DNA of 64,000 nt. Source: Paramecium tetraurelia. Its lineage: Eukaryota > Ciliophora > Oligohymenophorea > Peniculida > Parameciidae. Shown here in pieces: positions 11,171-24,200 of this stretch (positions are counted from its first letter, which is position 1; each line of letters opens with the position of its first letter). The notes under the pieces were generated by a model that searched no databases, was not told the DNA's origin, and saw only the letters and a list, made by a program, of their open reading frames with translations. The DNA is taken from NCBI RefSeq assembly GCF_000165425.1, contig NW_001799577.1:1-64000 (forward strand), given 5' to 3'. The translations under genes and the position numbers were made by a program.

Positions 11171-12523
11171 ATGAAATGTCTTTTCTGTTAGCCGATTCGG
11201 AAGACTTTATATGGCAATAACTTTGAAGAAATGCAGTTTAAAGGTAGACTGAAATTAAATTAATTATCAAGAAAGTATCCTTACCAGAAAGGATCACTAA
11301 TTCACTTTATAATAAATATGCTGAATCGCAAAATTACTACTTTACCAAGGATATCAATGAAATCATATTGGACCAACCAACAAAACCAAATATCGTGTTC
11401 AAAGTAAATATCTATAATATTAAAATTAGGACTTAGCCCTTTTGGATGAGGATGTTGAATACATGAAAAAAATATATTAACCACATTGTTTAGACAATAA
11501 AATGGAAGTCTTAACAGAATTTTACAAAGTAAAAATTTAATAAAAAGTTCAAGTTTCATAATGATTTACCGAGATGGGCTGTCTCCAGTTCTATTGTAAA
11601 TATCTTGAATGAATATTACAATTAAAAAAGAAAACTCGAATATTACAAAATTCAGAAGATAATAGATGAGGAAAACAAAAATAATCCAGAAAAACCTCCA
11701 AAAGGCATAGTCGGTGATGAGCCAATCTAAACCGAAAGCACTCCCCCTTCTCACACCATTGAAAGTGGAATCATCGTTGGAAACGTACTTGATGAATTAC
11801 AAAATACGCCCTCTTATTCAAAGCTTGATTAAGATAAAATAGGTCGTAAAATAAATAACAACAATAATATTCACCAATAACTTTTAAAAATTGAAAAATT
11901 AAAGACTGAAAGATAATAAGATAATAATAATATAATAAAAGAGTTCAAATTATCATAACTTCTTACAAATGATAAAATCAAAAATATTAAATTATTAATA
12001 ACCTCCTAAAAAAGACAGTTAAAAATCATTCACCCAGATTAATGTGGTTAATTGGATCTGCCAAAACCAAAACTAAAACATCAGCAAATTTTAGAATAAT
12101 GTAATTTGTATAAATTAATGAAGTACACAAAAGAGTAAATGAAAAGCTCCAATTAAAGAAAAGAACATAAATATAGAATAAAGATCCGTCTAGAGAAATA
12201 AAAAGTGTACATTTTGGGGAAGATAAAAAAGAAAACTTTTTCAAATCCCCCAGAAATGTAAAAACTTAATGTACATCCAAGATGACACCTAAGTCCAATT
12301 GCAAAGTAGGCAAGACCCAAACTTTTCATGATAGCTCATCAAGGTAAGTTTTCAATTATTATGTATAAGAAAGTTTAATAACAACTTACTATCAACTAGG
12401 AACATTGGAGCAAAGACTTGCCATTAGATAAGCAATAATATCAAATCAAAAATGCAATCCAAACCTATATCATTTAAAACTCTTACTACTCCAAGATCTG
12501 TCTAATAAAAGTTATCATAATGA
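11171..12523 (+). CDS. Hypothetical protein, structured N-terminus and basic disordered C-terminus
   Basis: Not recognised. Exon 1 (MKCLFCQPIRKTLYGNNF) is joined by a 32-nt intron to VSLPERITNSLYNKYAES, then by introns of 26 and 25 nt to a helical segment (LPRWAVSSSIVNILNEYY) and a Pro/Glu-rich part (NNPEKPPKGIVGDEPIQTES). From about 11,800 to 12,200 all three frames lack TGA, so the path between the N-terminal exons and the last ones cannot be settled by eye. The C-terminal part (FGEDKKENFFKSPRN; then a 26-nt intron; ending SFKTLTTPRSVQQKLSQ) is clear. It lies 47 bp after the preceding unknown gene on the same strand; nothing shows co-transcription. Confidence 0.5.
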
Positions 12524-12716
12524 ACAAAGTGAATCAATATATTAAAATATCTAATAAATTAATATTCTATATAATAGTGTATAGTAGAATCCTTGTTGAA
12601 ATTAAAGTTTTACTTATTTCTTGTTTTTCTTATGCATCCTCAACCACTGGTTCAATATTGTTCTAATTTTCAATAGTTTATTGAGAATATATATATAAAA
12701 TATTCTTAAATTATAT

Positions 12717-15287
12717 ATGTAAATCAATATTGTATAGTGGGAATAAAGCAATGCTTTAACTCTTCAAGAATAAGCTATTATTGATTAAATAGAAAATTTG
12801 CAGCAAAAGGCATCTTTAGAGAAAGATAAACCCACTAATTTTAAATTTTATAAGAAACACGACAAGAAAAATGACGACTTTTTTCGATTAGAAATAATAT
12901 AAGGTTAATATTAATAGAAATTATCCTCCCTTTAAAGCATAACAAAGAATTTAGAGATAATATGTGATTAGTTGAAGAAATTGAATGATGACAAAGACAA
13001 GATTGTATAGAAAATTAGTTAATTTCATCAAGAAGCCAATATTCATATAAATAAATAAAAAGAATTATTAGAATATCAATTTCAAATACAAGAAAACATA
13101 CAATATTACTACAATATTTAGAAAATTTCAAGGGACTTAGAGAGTGATGATAGAAAGGAAATTAATTATTAAGTATTAATTAGTGAAATTCAAGAAGGCA
13201 TAATTTTCTTTTCCTCAAAACCTAATTACTACCAGAGCGACAAATGCATCATACAATATTAATAATTGAAGAAAAGGTTATTAGGTACTTGCAAAAGCTC
13301 CTTAATGAAACTTTTAAATAAAGAATCGTAATTTATCAATTAAAAGTTTTCCCAATTGAAAGACTTAGTTTGTGTGTTTTATCCTCCAAGGTTCTTTGGT
13401 TATTCTGAATTTAATGAGGAGGAGAATGATATCCTTTAACCAAACCCATTAAAACTATAATTTTTATAGATCATTTTCCCATAATTGATCCCTTAATTGA
13501 AATTGAAGGATGTTTAACAGAAAAACAATTATTAGTACGAAGATGAATTTTTGAAATTCAGCATAACAGAATAAATGAAAGATCTTTTTCTTTACATCGA
13601 GTCTCAAATTTAAGGGGATTAGGACCTTTATTCTTTGTATAATGATGTCTTTTTATAGTACAACTTTTACAATAGATTAAATTTACATCAATAAATAAAT
13701 GAATTAATTAATAAATAATCCAATAATCTCAATTAAACAGGTTAGATTCTCTATAAAATTAATCAAAGTCTAATTTAATAAAAATTAGTTAGTAAATAGC
13801 ACCTATAGAAATAATAAGAAATACTTTTATTTGAAGCATTATGTGGGATAATATTTGAAACTACTGTAATTGAAGCATTTTATTCAAGAATATTTTTCAG
13901 ATTAAATTTAAGAATCGTTAAGGAGAACGATAAATAACATTTATCAAGAATACTTGATAACTATTATTAAACAGTAAGAATGTTTTTGTAGAAAATCTAT
14001 AATTTAGATTAATTAGTCATGATTAGTGAATCATTATAATAATTGAAAAATCACACTGCAAAAGTATTTTAGAAAATAAAAGAGAACTCATTAGATGAAA
14101 AAGATTATTTATTCCCAATATTTCAAATAATCTCATAAGGAAAAGTATTTAATCTATTTATATTCTAGGATCAATCATAAATTGTAGAATGCTTTTAGAA
14201 TTACTTAAATATTTTTACAAACTTATTTTTAGAGAAAATTAATTTAGATATTATTCACAAATCAATATAATCATCATAGGTTCAAATTCAATAGAAAATA
14301 TATTAATATTCTCCAAAAGATTACATAAGACAAAAGTAAAAATTAACAATTCATAAATTCTTAAAAACTTAACCAATTCCAAAAGGATACGAGATTTAAA
14401 GAAGTGATCTTTATCCCGCAGTGATATTCGGTTTAGATCTCATAACTAAAATGCAAAGATCAGTAGATTAAGTTATTTTTAGATAATTAGCTGGAGAAAC
14501 GCTTAGAGAAATCAATTCTCAATTGAAGCTAGTAGCAGAACAATTTGACGTATTTAATTGTGGTATCTTAGGTAAAATTTGATAGTTACATTTTTTACTT
14601 AAAGAATATCATCTATTTATGTGATGGTTTGGCATAATAAGGTGGAGACTATATAGTAAAAGAAAGTGAACTTGATTTTAGTGAAACAAAGGCAGTTTTA
14701 CTTTAATTAATTACAGGATAATTAAGGCCAGAAATTTAGTGGGTTGAATTAACATCACCTGAAAAATTATGGACTTACATTACTAATTTCTTTTAATTTG
14801 TCTATAAAGGGATGCCTAAAATAAATTAATATGAAGTTGATTGGAAGAATAATCTTATGAATCAAAAGAATTTGATGCTCTTTTAATTTGTTAAAGACAT
14901 GACTTTTATAGTTGCGAAAACTTTAATTTAATACATTAGAAATTATTAATATTTATAGCATAAATTAGTAGAAGGTAATCATTCTAATTATAATTGATAG
15001 AAAAGGATGAATAGAAATTAGGATAAGCAGAAAAGGATTTCAATTTACTAATATCGCAAAGTTAAATTAAAAGGTCTTATTCGCTATTTTATGAAAACAT
15101 AATTGATTTCATTTAGGAGATAAATCTTAAGCTGAATAACTATCTAGAAAAAAGCACTTTTGATTAGATATAAGTAGAATTTAACATTTATTTAGATTTA
15201 CATTACAGAAATTATCTAGAATTCCTTATCGTTGCTAAGTTAATTTTATATCATCGTCTCTAAACATTATGGAGGAGAGGAATATGA
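12717..15287 (+). CDS. COG3: Conserved oligomeric Golgi complex subunit 3
   Basis: Sec34/COG3, a lobe A subunit of the COG tethering complex that captures retrograde vesicles at the Golgi. About 840 residues, close to human COG3 (828). Recognised segments: the N-terminal VQWEQSNALTLQEQ; the Sec34 helical bundle with LEIICDQLKKLNDDKDKIVQ and SKPNYYQSDKCIIQYQQLKK, aligning with the human SHPNFKDYPVYLAKFKQCLS region; and the C-terminal YPAVIFGLDLITKMQRSVDQ, then FDSYIFYLKNIIYLCD (human IDGQLFLIKHLLILRE). Two introns: 14550-14571 (22 nt), which restores FD/VKFDSYIF, and 14975-15000 (26 nt). TGA is at 15285-15287. Start ATG 12717 begins the frame that carries the conserved Trp of the N-terminus. 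Confidence 0.9.
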
Positions 15288-15709
15288 AAATTTTTAATTT
15301 AATTCTTCGGAAGAGATAATAAAATATATAAAAATTGAATATTTTGATTGAATTGCTAAATTATCTATTTTATTTATATCAAATCAATAAATAGTTTATT
15401 TTTTACTGATAGTTTAAATTCTTAAAAGAATGTTAATTAAAGCCTCTTAGTAAACCTGAGGTTAATTGGAGAAGTAATCTTTAAATTAAAACAATATAAT
15501 TGATTCTAAGTTTCTTTACGGAAAATGAAGAGAAGATAATTGATTATTTTTAAGACCAAAAATAGTTTTGCAAAGGATAATATAAAATTTATATGATATA
15601 TATAAATATTTCCGATTATGGATTATACTCTTAAATACTAAGGTATATGATCTTATATTTTAATTTTGATAATTTTTATTTAAAATATATTATTTCATAT
15701 ATTAAAATA
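15288..15709 (+). other. Intergenic with orphan coding-like segment
   Basis: Downstream of COG3. About 50 plus-strand codons at roughly 15445-15590 look conserved (PLSKPEVNWRSNLQIKT, then SFFTENEEKIIDYF) and can be extended upstream over a 19-nt GT-AG stretch, but no ATG or family was found. It may be a leftover exon or an unannotated small gene. The rest is A/T-rich. Confidence 0.35.
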
Positions 15710-16118
15710 ATGCCACAATTTTTTCAAAAGATCAAATATAAAAGCTTAAATTTAGACTAAAAATTAAATGGTAAATAATTGACATCAAGCATTATATTAA
15801 TAGTGTTAATAACGATTATCTAAATATAAATCATTTATATATTTTTTTATCAAAAATATGGAATGTATTAAGAAATGAAGCAGCTATTTCCATTAATAAA
15901 GCTTCATGTTTAATAACTACATATAGGATCGAAATAATTTAATAAATGATAAGGATTTCATTTATTCTCCAAAATACATTTTCTTTATATAGAATGATGA
16001 ATTTCCAAAAAATAATTGTTAAGAAGTTGCTGTATTTGATTTTAAGTAGTATTCTGTCTCCATCTCCTCGAAATTAGTAAAAAAGAAACAGGATATCTAA
16101 TATGTAAAGGAAGCTTGA
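15710..16118 (+). CDS. Small single-pass membrane protein, unknown
   Basis: ATG 15710 to TGA 16116 with introns of 33 nt (after the codon ending KLN) and 19 nt (before DRNNLINDKD) gives 118 residues. A hydrophobic stretch VLITIIQIQIIYIFF at about residues 20-35 is a likely transmembrane helix. After it come KYGMYQEMKQLFPLIKL and a polar C-terminal half containing FIYSPKYIFFIQNDEFP and VFDFKQYSVSISSKL. No family recognised; the frame only works with both introns removed, which supports a real gene. The short polar N-terminus and single helix would suit a tail- or signal-anchored protein; topology is a guess. Confidence 0.6.
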
Positions 16119-16297
16119 TTGATTTTATACACTAAGAGGGATCATAATTGACGAATTAATTTAATTTATGGGTTAAATGTGTATATAAAGAAAAAATATA
16201 ATGATTTATGCACAACAAGAAATTATGTATATTTTTCTATAATTTATTCCTTTTATTGTCTAAAAAATATATAGAATAAATTAAATAATATATATCA

Positions 16298-17806
16298 ATG
16301 ACAAAAGGATCTGCTATCTTCCTTAGTTTTATTTTATTGGTTTTTGTTCGATGCGAATTCGTTCCAACAGATGAAGCAAACTTAGCTGTATTTGACGTCA
16401 TAAAATAAGCTTATAATGGTGGTATGTATTCAATGTATTAACAATAGATAATTTTGCACTTATATATCAATAATTGGATGATGAAATCTAGAAGGCATTA
16501 ACTTTAAAATAATTTGAAGAAATTCTTGTAGCTAAAAAAGGTAAAACAGGACGAATTGAATACTGGTCATACTCTTCTCCAGTTCCTTAGCATCCAATCT
16601 TCATCCTTGGATTCCAAAAGAATTTGGCAGTTGGATCAATTGAATGGGAATATTAAGAAACAAAATTTAAAGTTTTCTTATTAAATGAATTCGTGTAACC
16701 AACATTTGTTGAGTTCCTAAAATAAAATCCAAGTCGAACTTCCTTATCAATAAAAACAGATGATGTTGAGATTCTCAATTATCAAGGAAATAGACAATAA
16801 GATTTAATGAGTGTGTTCAAAATTACGGTAGCAATAGAATTTTCAAGATAATCTGCAAGTGGTATAATTGATCCTGAAAAATGGGTATCACTAGATGATG
16901 TTAATAAATACTACTTGAAAGATGTTGATACATCTCATGCTTAGTTTTTGGATCTTTGGGATAAAATGGGTAAGATTTAAGATGGTAAGATCTAATTGAT
17001 CGAAATAGCGAATGGTATGATAGCTCTGAGCTCTAATTGTAATACAGAATACTTGTAAGCACTCTTAACTATGGAGTCTATCCAATAAACTATCTCATCA
17101 TTGTAACTAGAGCAAACTCCATCATTTTACTTATCATCATTCTTTTTAGTGTTTTTAAATTATGATAATAAGGAAAGGGAAGACTACATAAAATAAATTT
17201 CCTCATTTCCTCCTGAATATGTCTTAGAAGAGACAAATAAAATTCATTAAATTTTAGAGCAAGGAGGTCAATAAGCATAAGACTTATTAGATAGAGGAAA
17301 AGAAGTGCTTGATGGAGAAATACTAGGCATATAAGCATAATACTTTACAAAAGCATCCACTTCAGCTTATGTCAATTTATTAGATAAACTCAATAAATAG
17401 GAAACGTTCAATACTAAATTTTATGATATTTTCTATCCTCTAATTGGGTATGTATCAATGAAGAATCCATTCCTTGTTAAAACATACAAACACGTGGGAG
17501 TAAGAAATTTCAATATTTTTTAAGGTTAAAGGTGGCTCTTCTGCTTACCCAAAAGATACAAAGTGTGTTTTAAGTATAGCCTAATTTTAAGAAGTGTATA
17601 ATCCATTCCCTTATAGTAAGACAACATATGCTTTATTTACTTAAGATCTAGATTATGATACAGAATATACTCCACTGATCAAATAATTTAACTTTTTCAC
17701 TGGATTATTAAGCTTAAATGGATATTATTTATAAGCAGTATCTAAAGCACTAACATCAATTTCCTAAGACCAGAATATATTTGATCAATAATTATTATAT
17801 TAATGA
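16298..17806 (+). CDS. Secreted/lumenal protein of unknown function
   Basis: About 485 residues. It begins with a good signal peptide, SAIFLSFILLVFVRC, within the first 20 residues, and has no other membrane segment. Introns of 26 nt (near 16420) and 25 nt (near 17500) restore one frame. The body has aromatic-rich blocks such as YWSYSSPVPQHPIFILGF and STSAYVNLLDKLNKQE and a single pair of well spaced Cys (SSNCNTEY, KDTKCVLS). I do not recognise the fold; it faintly recalls lysosomal phospholipase-B-like proteins, but I cannot support that. The gene converges with the NEK kinase; the exact 3' gap is unknown because the kinase stop is uncertain. Confidence 0.7.
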
Positions 17807-17889
17807 AAGTTAATTTGTTTAAAATTTCCAAATTTCCTTTAATAATTATAGAACAATCAAATTAAGAAAAAATATTTATACAATAAAAA

Positions 17890-20150
17890 TTATCATATTT
17901 TTCTGCTCTCTAAATTTTATTTTAGTTATCTGTTTTATTATCTTTACCTAAATTATAGAGTAATGTTATATACTAATATTTAATTAAATTTTAATCTGAT
18001 GCATGCCTCTAATAGGTTTCGATTGGGTAATAATGGTTGTAGTTTACATGAATTTAATTACTTTAAGGCTAGTATTCCTATTTTGAAAGTCTTTCATTAG
18101 AAATTAAATTTGAAGATAAAGGCCTTGTCTATTTCGTTGTTGATTAATTTTTATTAATTGCATTAGAATCATTCGGTTTTGTTTTGACAACTCTTGCTTA
18201 AACTGGAAATACTTATGATCTTTCTAGCTTCTGTGACTATACCCTTGCTGGCAATGCCGATTAGGGGTGTTGATATCTATCGGATTTTGGTAGTTATTAT
18301 TAGTTTGATGAATAAATTTAAGAGACGGGCGCTGCAGATTATGGAACTTATTATCTCTTGCTTGTAATAGCTTCTTGATAAAGTATTGGTTGTCGAATCT
18401 ATTGACTTGGATTGCTGATATTAATTGATTAACTTATTTAAGGTCTACATTATATTTGACTTTATACTACTCTATTACTACAAAAACTAATTAATCTACA
18501 TACTTGTTATTATATTAAGGTAGTTCGACTTTTCTAGTTATGGGAGAGTAGGAGTGCTTTTAAATTCCATATTAGTGTTAATACTCTCCATATTATCCAT
18601 TTTATTTTGCTTAGGAAATTGGAGATATTCTTCTATTTTCAGCAATTAATTCTTTGGAGGCATCTCTAATTTATTTTAAGTTTCTTAGTTCTCTAATTTT
18701 AGAATCTTGGATTTCTTATTTTCTTAATTCTTAAATAGCCTTCAGTTCATTTTCCCTTTTGATTCTTAGATTTTCAAATTCTTTGATTTTATTAATTTAT
18801 GAATTCCTAACATACGAATCTCCTAATTAAGATTCTTTATCATAATTGTTGTAACGCTATTGAGGTTAGGCAGATTTCGGTTTTTCCAATTTTCTCGATG
18901 CAGATGGCCTAGGTCCTTCAATTAACAAAGGATGCTTGTTTTTTCTCTCCAAATAAGCTATGCTCTTGGTTATATCAGTGATTTATCTATCTTTAACTTA
19001 ACTTAATCTCGAATCTTATTATGTTTTAATGATTTATTATGGAGATCTGAAAGGACTAGATGAGTTTTCTGTAGATTTATTCTCTATGTTTCTTTCAATG
19101 CTCATAATCTCGTTTTCATATTTCGATTTAGGAAATTGAGAATTTAATTAATCAGTAGTCCTTGGGATTTATATAGTTTTTAACAGTTCCTAATTTTATG
19201 GCTAAGGATTGATATGAGTTTCAATATCCCTCATTCTATTTTGAATGATGGGATTTTTTAATAATTCTTCACAATTAGGTCTTTATGAAGATTACGTTTT
19301 CAATAGTAAAGAGATAATTTAAGCAAGATCTTTAGAATATTTGGCTGGTATTTAATCATATAGCCCTTTTTAAACCTTTTAAAAAAGAACATCCATTTCT
19401 TTCGCTCTGAATGGAGTTTGCAAACAACACATTTCATAAAGAACACAGCCTAATGACCTTAAATATGAAAAAATTTCTATACCATATATCACTTTTCAAA
19501 TCGTAAGGTTCATCTCTCCACACCTCTGGACTAGCATAATATGGTGTTCCAGTTTAAGTATAAACAAATCCCTATTTAGCTACTTTTGACACATTTAGAT
19601 CTCCCAATTTGAAAGTTCCATCACTAGAAAGGAAAACATTTGCTGATTTTAAATCTCTATGCACTATCTTCTAATCATGAAGAGTTTTCAATCTTATTTA
19701 ACTACAAATTCTTACCCCAAGATCATATGAATCAAGGCTATCCATATATCCTATTCTGAAAATTGTGGTCCTCCCTTTTGAGCTTAAGTGATTCTGCGAT
19801 AGACATCACCTCCAGATAAAAGTTCCATTACAGTACATAAGCATTTACATTCATCATCGAAAAAGGCTTCCTATTTCATCATTATTTATGTTACTTTATA
19901 GGCTACGATGTACTTGCTATTAATCGAAGCCAACAGTCTGACTTCATTTAGCGCATTCTCTTTTTCTTTGTATTTTAAGGATCCTAATTTCACTTTCTTT
20001 AATGCATATTCCTAACCATCTGCTATTCTTTTAACCTGGATTTTAAATATTCAAAAATACCTTATATACTGTGCTAAATGATCCCTTCCCCAACTCTTAA
20101 ATTACTTAAAAGTCCTTAAGTGAGGATGTTTTAGTTTATTAAACGTTCAT
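17890..20150 (-). CDS. NIMA-related (NEK) Ser/Thr kinase
   Basis: Protein kinase of the NEK family, whose ciliate members act in cilia length, basal bodies and cell cycle. From ATG 20150: glycine loop LGKGSFSTVYK, catalytic Lys in EYALKKVK, HRDLKSANVFL, then LGDLNVSKV in place of the usual DFG (a variant seen in other NEKs), and activation segment GTPYYASPEVW with SDIW/SLGCVLYEM across a 25-nt intron. Introns of 25, 23 and 25 nt lie after TVYK, MILG and DIW. The kinase domain spans about residues 10-270; a tail of more than 350 Lys/Glu/Gln-rich residues follows, partly coiled coil (RENELKAIQELRKQEIQ). The stop is not certain: the minus-strand frame stays open past 18,000 and probably ends near 17,890 after a last intron. 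Confidence 0.88.
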
Positions 20151-20183
20151 ATTTTATTAATTTATATAATAATGCAAAAAATA

Positions 20184-20900
20184 TCAAACCTATAAGGGAT
20201 CATCGCTTCTAGTTTGTCTGTTACTCAACTCCAAAAAGGTTTTGTGTTCTATTTATTTTTCTTCAGCAATTTTTATCAAATTTGAAATGAATATTGCATA
20301 AACTACAATGATTCCGGTTTATTTTATAAAACTCATACTTGAGCGTTCATACTAATAAACTTTGACTATAGTGTTTATAATAAGACCTAAGCATGCAATA
20401 ACAGAAAATCTGAAATAGTCGTATATCACAGTTTCATTATCATTTTCATTTTAAATTGTGTCTGCCAATTCATCATCAAAGGGATCATGCTATTTATAAT
20501 TGACACTAGTCTTCACATTTCTAATTTAATACTACTTTATATAGAGGCCATATTAGACAAGAAATACTATTCCATAAATTAATTCCAGTCCCAAAAGTAC
20601 TTGATATTCTCTTTCCTTTTAGAATATCTAAAAAATAGTTTGAAATTGATTTACTATTCTATTTATGATCTCTAAGGCTGAATTAATTGGGTAACCAAAA
20701 CAAAAGAGAACTTTAAATACTGAAATCGGCTTGATAGCTTATTAATCTACATTTTCTTTTTTTAAATTTTGCTCAAACATAACTAACCATGTGTAAAATA
20801 AAATTGTTTGATTTATTAATTCGGTTAATTCTCGATATACTTATTGATATTTGTCACCTAATAAATTTTCTAATGGTAAACAATTTAACATTAAAGTCAT
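20184..20900 (-). CDS. Multi-pass membrane protein, unknown
   Basis: One intronless frame of 238 codons from ATG 20900 to TGA 20184-20186. Three hydrophobic segments are visible: LGLELIYGIVFLVQYGLYI, FSVIACLGLIINTIVKVY and TGIIVVYAIFISNLIKI, separated by an acidic loop (HDPFDDELADTIQNENDNE). The N-terminal half is amphipathic. No family recognised. It lies upstream of the NEK gene on the same strand with 33 bp between them. Confidence 0.7.
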
Positions 20901-21251
20901 TAACAGTACCTTGGTTAATGTTTATCTTCATGCTTTAAATATATTAATACATTTAATTAGATTTTTTACAATATGTTTTAATGAACTTTGATAGATAATA
21001 ATATGAGAATAAACAACTTACTAAATAAATGGCCTAATCAAATTCAAATTTATACATATAGGGAATATTCTATTCTTTAACCAAAATCCATAGTATTCTG
21101 AACTGAAAATAATAGAGTGTAGAGAGCAAATTAAACCACACTTCTCAATTTATTATCCATTAATATTAAATTTGATTTCTCTTAACTAATATTTATTAAA
21201 TTAATTTAAATTATAAGAGGCATTATTATATAATTAATAAAAAAACCAAAA
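20901..21251. other. Intergenic region
   Basis: About 350 AT-rich bases between two minus-strand genes; nothing recognised. Confidence 0.6.
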
Positions 21252-24200
21252 TCAAGCACCAGCTATATTCAATATATCGATATCGCAATATGGGCACTTT
21301 TAGCCAACTTAACATGATTCTTAGCTGAAAATAGATTCGCAAGCTTTACATCTCAGGCAATCAACCTTAGATATGCAAAGCAATTTAAATTGGCAAATTA
21401 AAAAGTCTTTATTACATTTGTTGCATTTCTTTACCCCTTTAAAAGGAAAGTGGCTTTTACAATTTGGACAAGACAATTTATATAATCCAGAATTCTTTTT
21501 GTCTTGTATTTTGGCCAGTTTTTATTCACACTCCTTAAGTAATTAATCATCTTCCTCTGTCAATTTAACTTTATCTAAGCTCTACTTCAATTAAATGAGT
21601 AATGTTTCTGCAAGGGCAATATTTTCATATTCAATGCAAAGAAATATTGATTAAATAATCCAATGAAGTTTGTGACTTGGAATAATATTTTAATGTATCA
21701 AGATCAAATGCATATAGATCTCTTTCTTTGAATTACCTTTCTCACGCATTTGATTTATTCCAATAAGCAACTAAAAAGCAAATCTATATTAAGCACAATG
21801 GACGATAAATTTTTATATCTAAATTATCAGATTAATTTTATACTCTTTAAAGTTTTTCTTTATTCCCCTGCAAATATTCATTCAACTTTTGAAAGGCCTT
21901 AGTTAGATTCTCAACTCCTTCTTTGGTTTATTTTTATCCAAATTGTTTTACAGCTTGATCAACGATTTGTTAAATTTCTTGAATCGAATTTTTTTGAGGA
22001 ATTTATTATTATTTATTGGTTTATTGAGCAATTTATTATTATTATTATTATTCAACAGTGGATTGCTCTTATTTCTATTTTTATTATAATTATGGTTTTG
22101 TTTCTTCTTTAATTTTCTGCTGTGGCTCTGCTTATTGGAGTTATGGAGTTTCATTAGAGATAGAAGAAAAATCATTATTCAAAGCATTATTTGCAGATTT
22201 AGATTAGGTTTAATCAAAATTTGCAAATTCGTTAAAGTCACTTCCCCACTCTCCTTACTAAACCTATGGAACTGCCGCTTAAGCAAATGCGTTAAAATTG
22301 CTATCAAATTCAAAATTATTAGGATTTTAAGTTTAATTCGGTTACTATCCTCCAAACCAACCAAAGTCAGAGTTGGGTTGTTCTATTTGTTAAATATTTT
22401 ATCCATCATCTTCTTGTAAAACTTCTTTGATTGGCTTCTCCTAAATAGGTTCTAGTGCGAAATCTAATTTCAATCCTTGAAAAGCATTTAATCCAGCAGA
22501 AGGTTTAGGTTTCGATTCTTATTTAATATCTATTTTAATTTCTTTTTGTTTTTCGTTAACAATAGGTAGAGGTTATCTATAACCATCACGGACCTCTTTG
22601 AGTTGAAATTTTTATTTCCAAAATCTAAATTCTGTTATCATACACTTCATAATAGGAAATTTTATGTTCGGCTCTTATGTACTTTGACCCAAAATTAAAT
22701 TTTTGTTCTTAAAGAGTTCATTAGAAATTTCAAGTTCTTGACAACTAAATTAATATTTGGCTGCAATATATAAATACAACACACTTGCTGACTATTCGTA
22801 TGATAAGCAAATGTGATTCCAAAAATTATCCCTAATTTATGGTTGATTTATTGGGTTATATTCATCATTTTCATCTATGTTGAATTACACAATTTAACCA
22901 TCAATGATAACTTCAATATTCAATTCATTAATATTCAGTATAAAATTTTGATCAACTTATAATATCTGCCCAGATGGCTGTAAGGGTTTGATCCACATCT
23001 CAATTGTAAAATCTGAGAGCTTGTTCTTTTTCCAATAATTCTTTTTTCTTGTTTGAATTCCTGCTTAAGGACCTAATTCAAAGCCCTACTATGCATTACA
23101 CACATTTCCCCAAAGATCTTAATAATCCATAGGATCACTTTCTTCTAACTTCTCCCACAAATGCTCAGTTTCTGAACTAATTTCTTTATTTACATAAATA
23201 TCTCCAACACAATTATAATTGCCATAATCTCCTATTTTACTGCCCTTTCCTTCATCTATTCTCCAATATATAAGTAGTTCTTAAAACTCTTTAGTGCTGT
23301 TATCATTGAAATCATATTATTAATCTTATTTCTACTTATCATCATCATTTTTGCCATCAAAGATGTTATTTACTTGTTAAGATTGAGGTTGTCCACCTAA
23401 GCCTAAAAAGAATCCAATAGAATCGTAAGTCAATCTATCAAACATTCTGATAACTTTATTATCAACAACTGATTCCTCTTCGTCTTCATCATTTCTTATA
23501 TCATCATAGGTTAAATTGAATTTATCCTTTCCGAATTCAACTTTGCTTTGTAAAGATTTCATATTTTATAACTAATTTAACTTATCCAGTAAATAATCAG
23601 TAAAGTAATAAGAAGGTGTCATATTTTGCATATCTTAGTTATCATTAATCTATTGCTATTAGCGAGTCAAAAACTCTATTAATTGCTTGATATTATCCCG
23701 AAAGAACATGTTCCCTTGATTTTAGACTTTATGTGCCAATTAAATGGCTTCATCATGAGTTTTATATTCCTTAGTCAAATATTAATCAATTTTATCAATC
23801 TACTTCTACCTTTTTAAGATTTATATAATGAAATTAGGCTGTTTGTTAAGGATGGCATCAATTTCGGCAGAAATCCTATATTAAAACGTCATTAGATAGA
23901 ATTATTTTGCTTATTCCAGAAGGATTTGCAAGTATTCGAATCTTCTGTCTTTAATTTTTTTGATTAATTGCTATTACAAGTCATCATTATTAATGATTCC
24001 TCCACTACCAAATAATATTTCATTTAAGTTCTCATGATCCAAGGTATTCATGAAAAATTTAGCTTTTTGATGCTTAGTAAATTAATTGCAATCATCCAGT
24101 TAAATAATATATTTTGCGCATGAGATGAATCTTTATGATAATGTGTTATTTTTACTATTCTAAGTCTTTAATAAGTGAATAATCAATATTTGGATTTGCA

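Noticed and set aside
17990-18390. Plus-strand frame reading like a secreted protein (contains ESLSLEIKFEDKGLVYFVV and a 27-nt GT-AG stretch)
   Set aside because: The minus strand over the same bases is a continuous extension of the NEK kinase tail, in frame with the kinase and of the same composition; the plus frame has no start codon and is a shadow.
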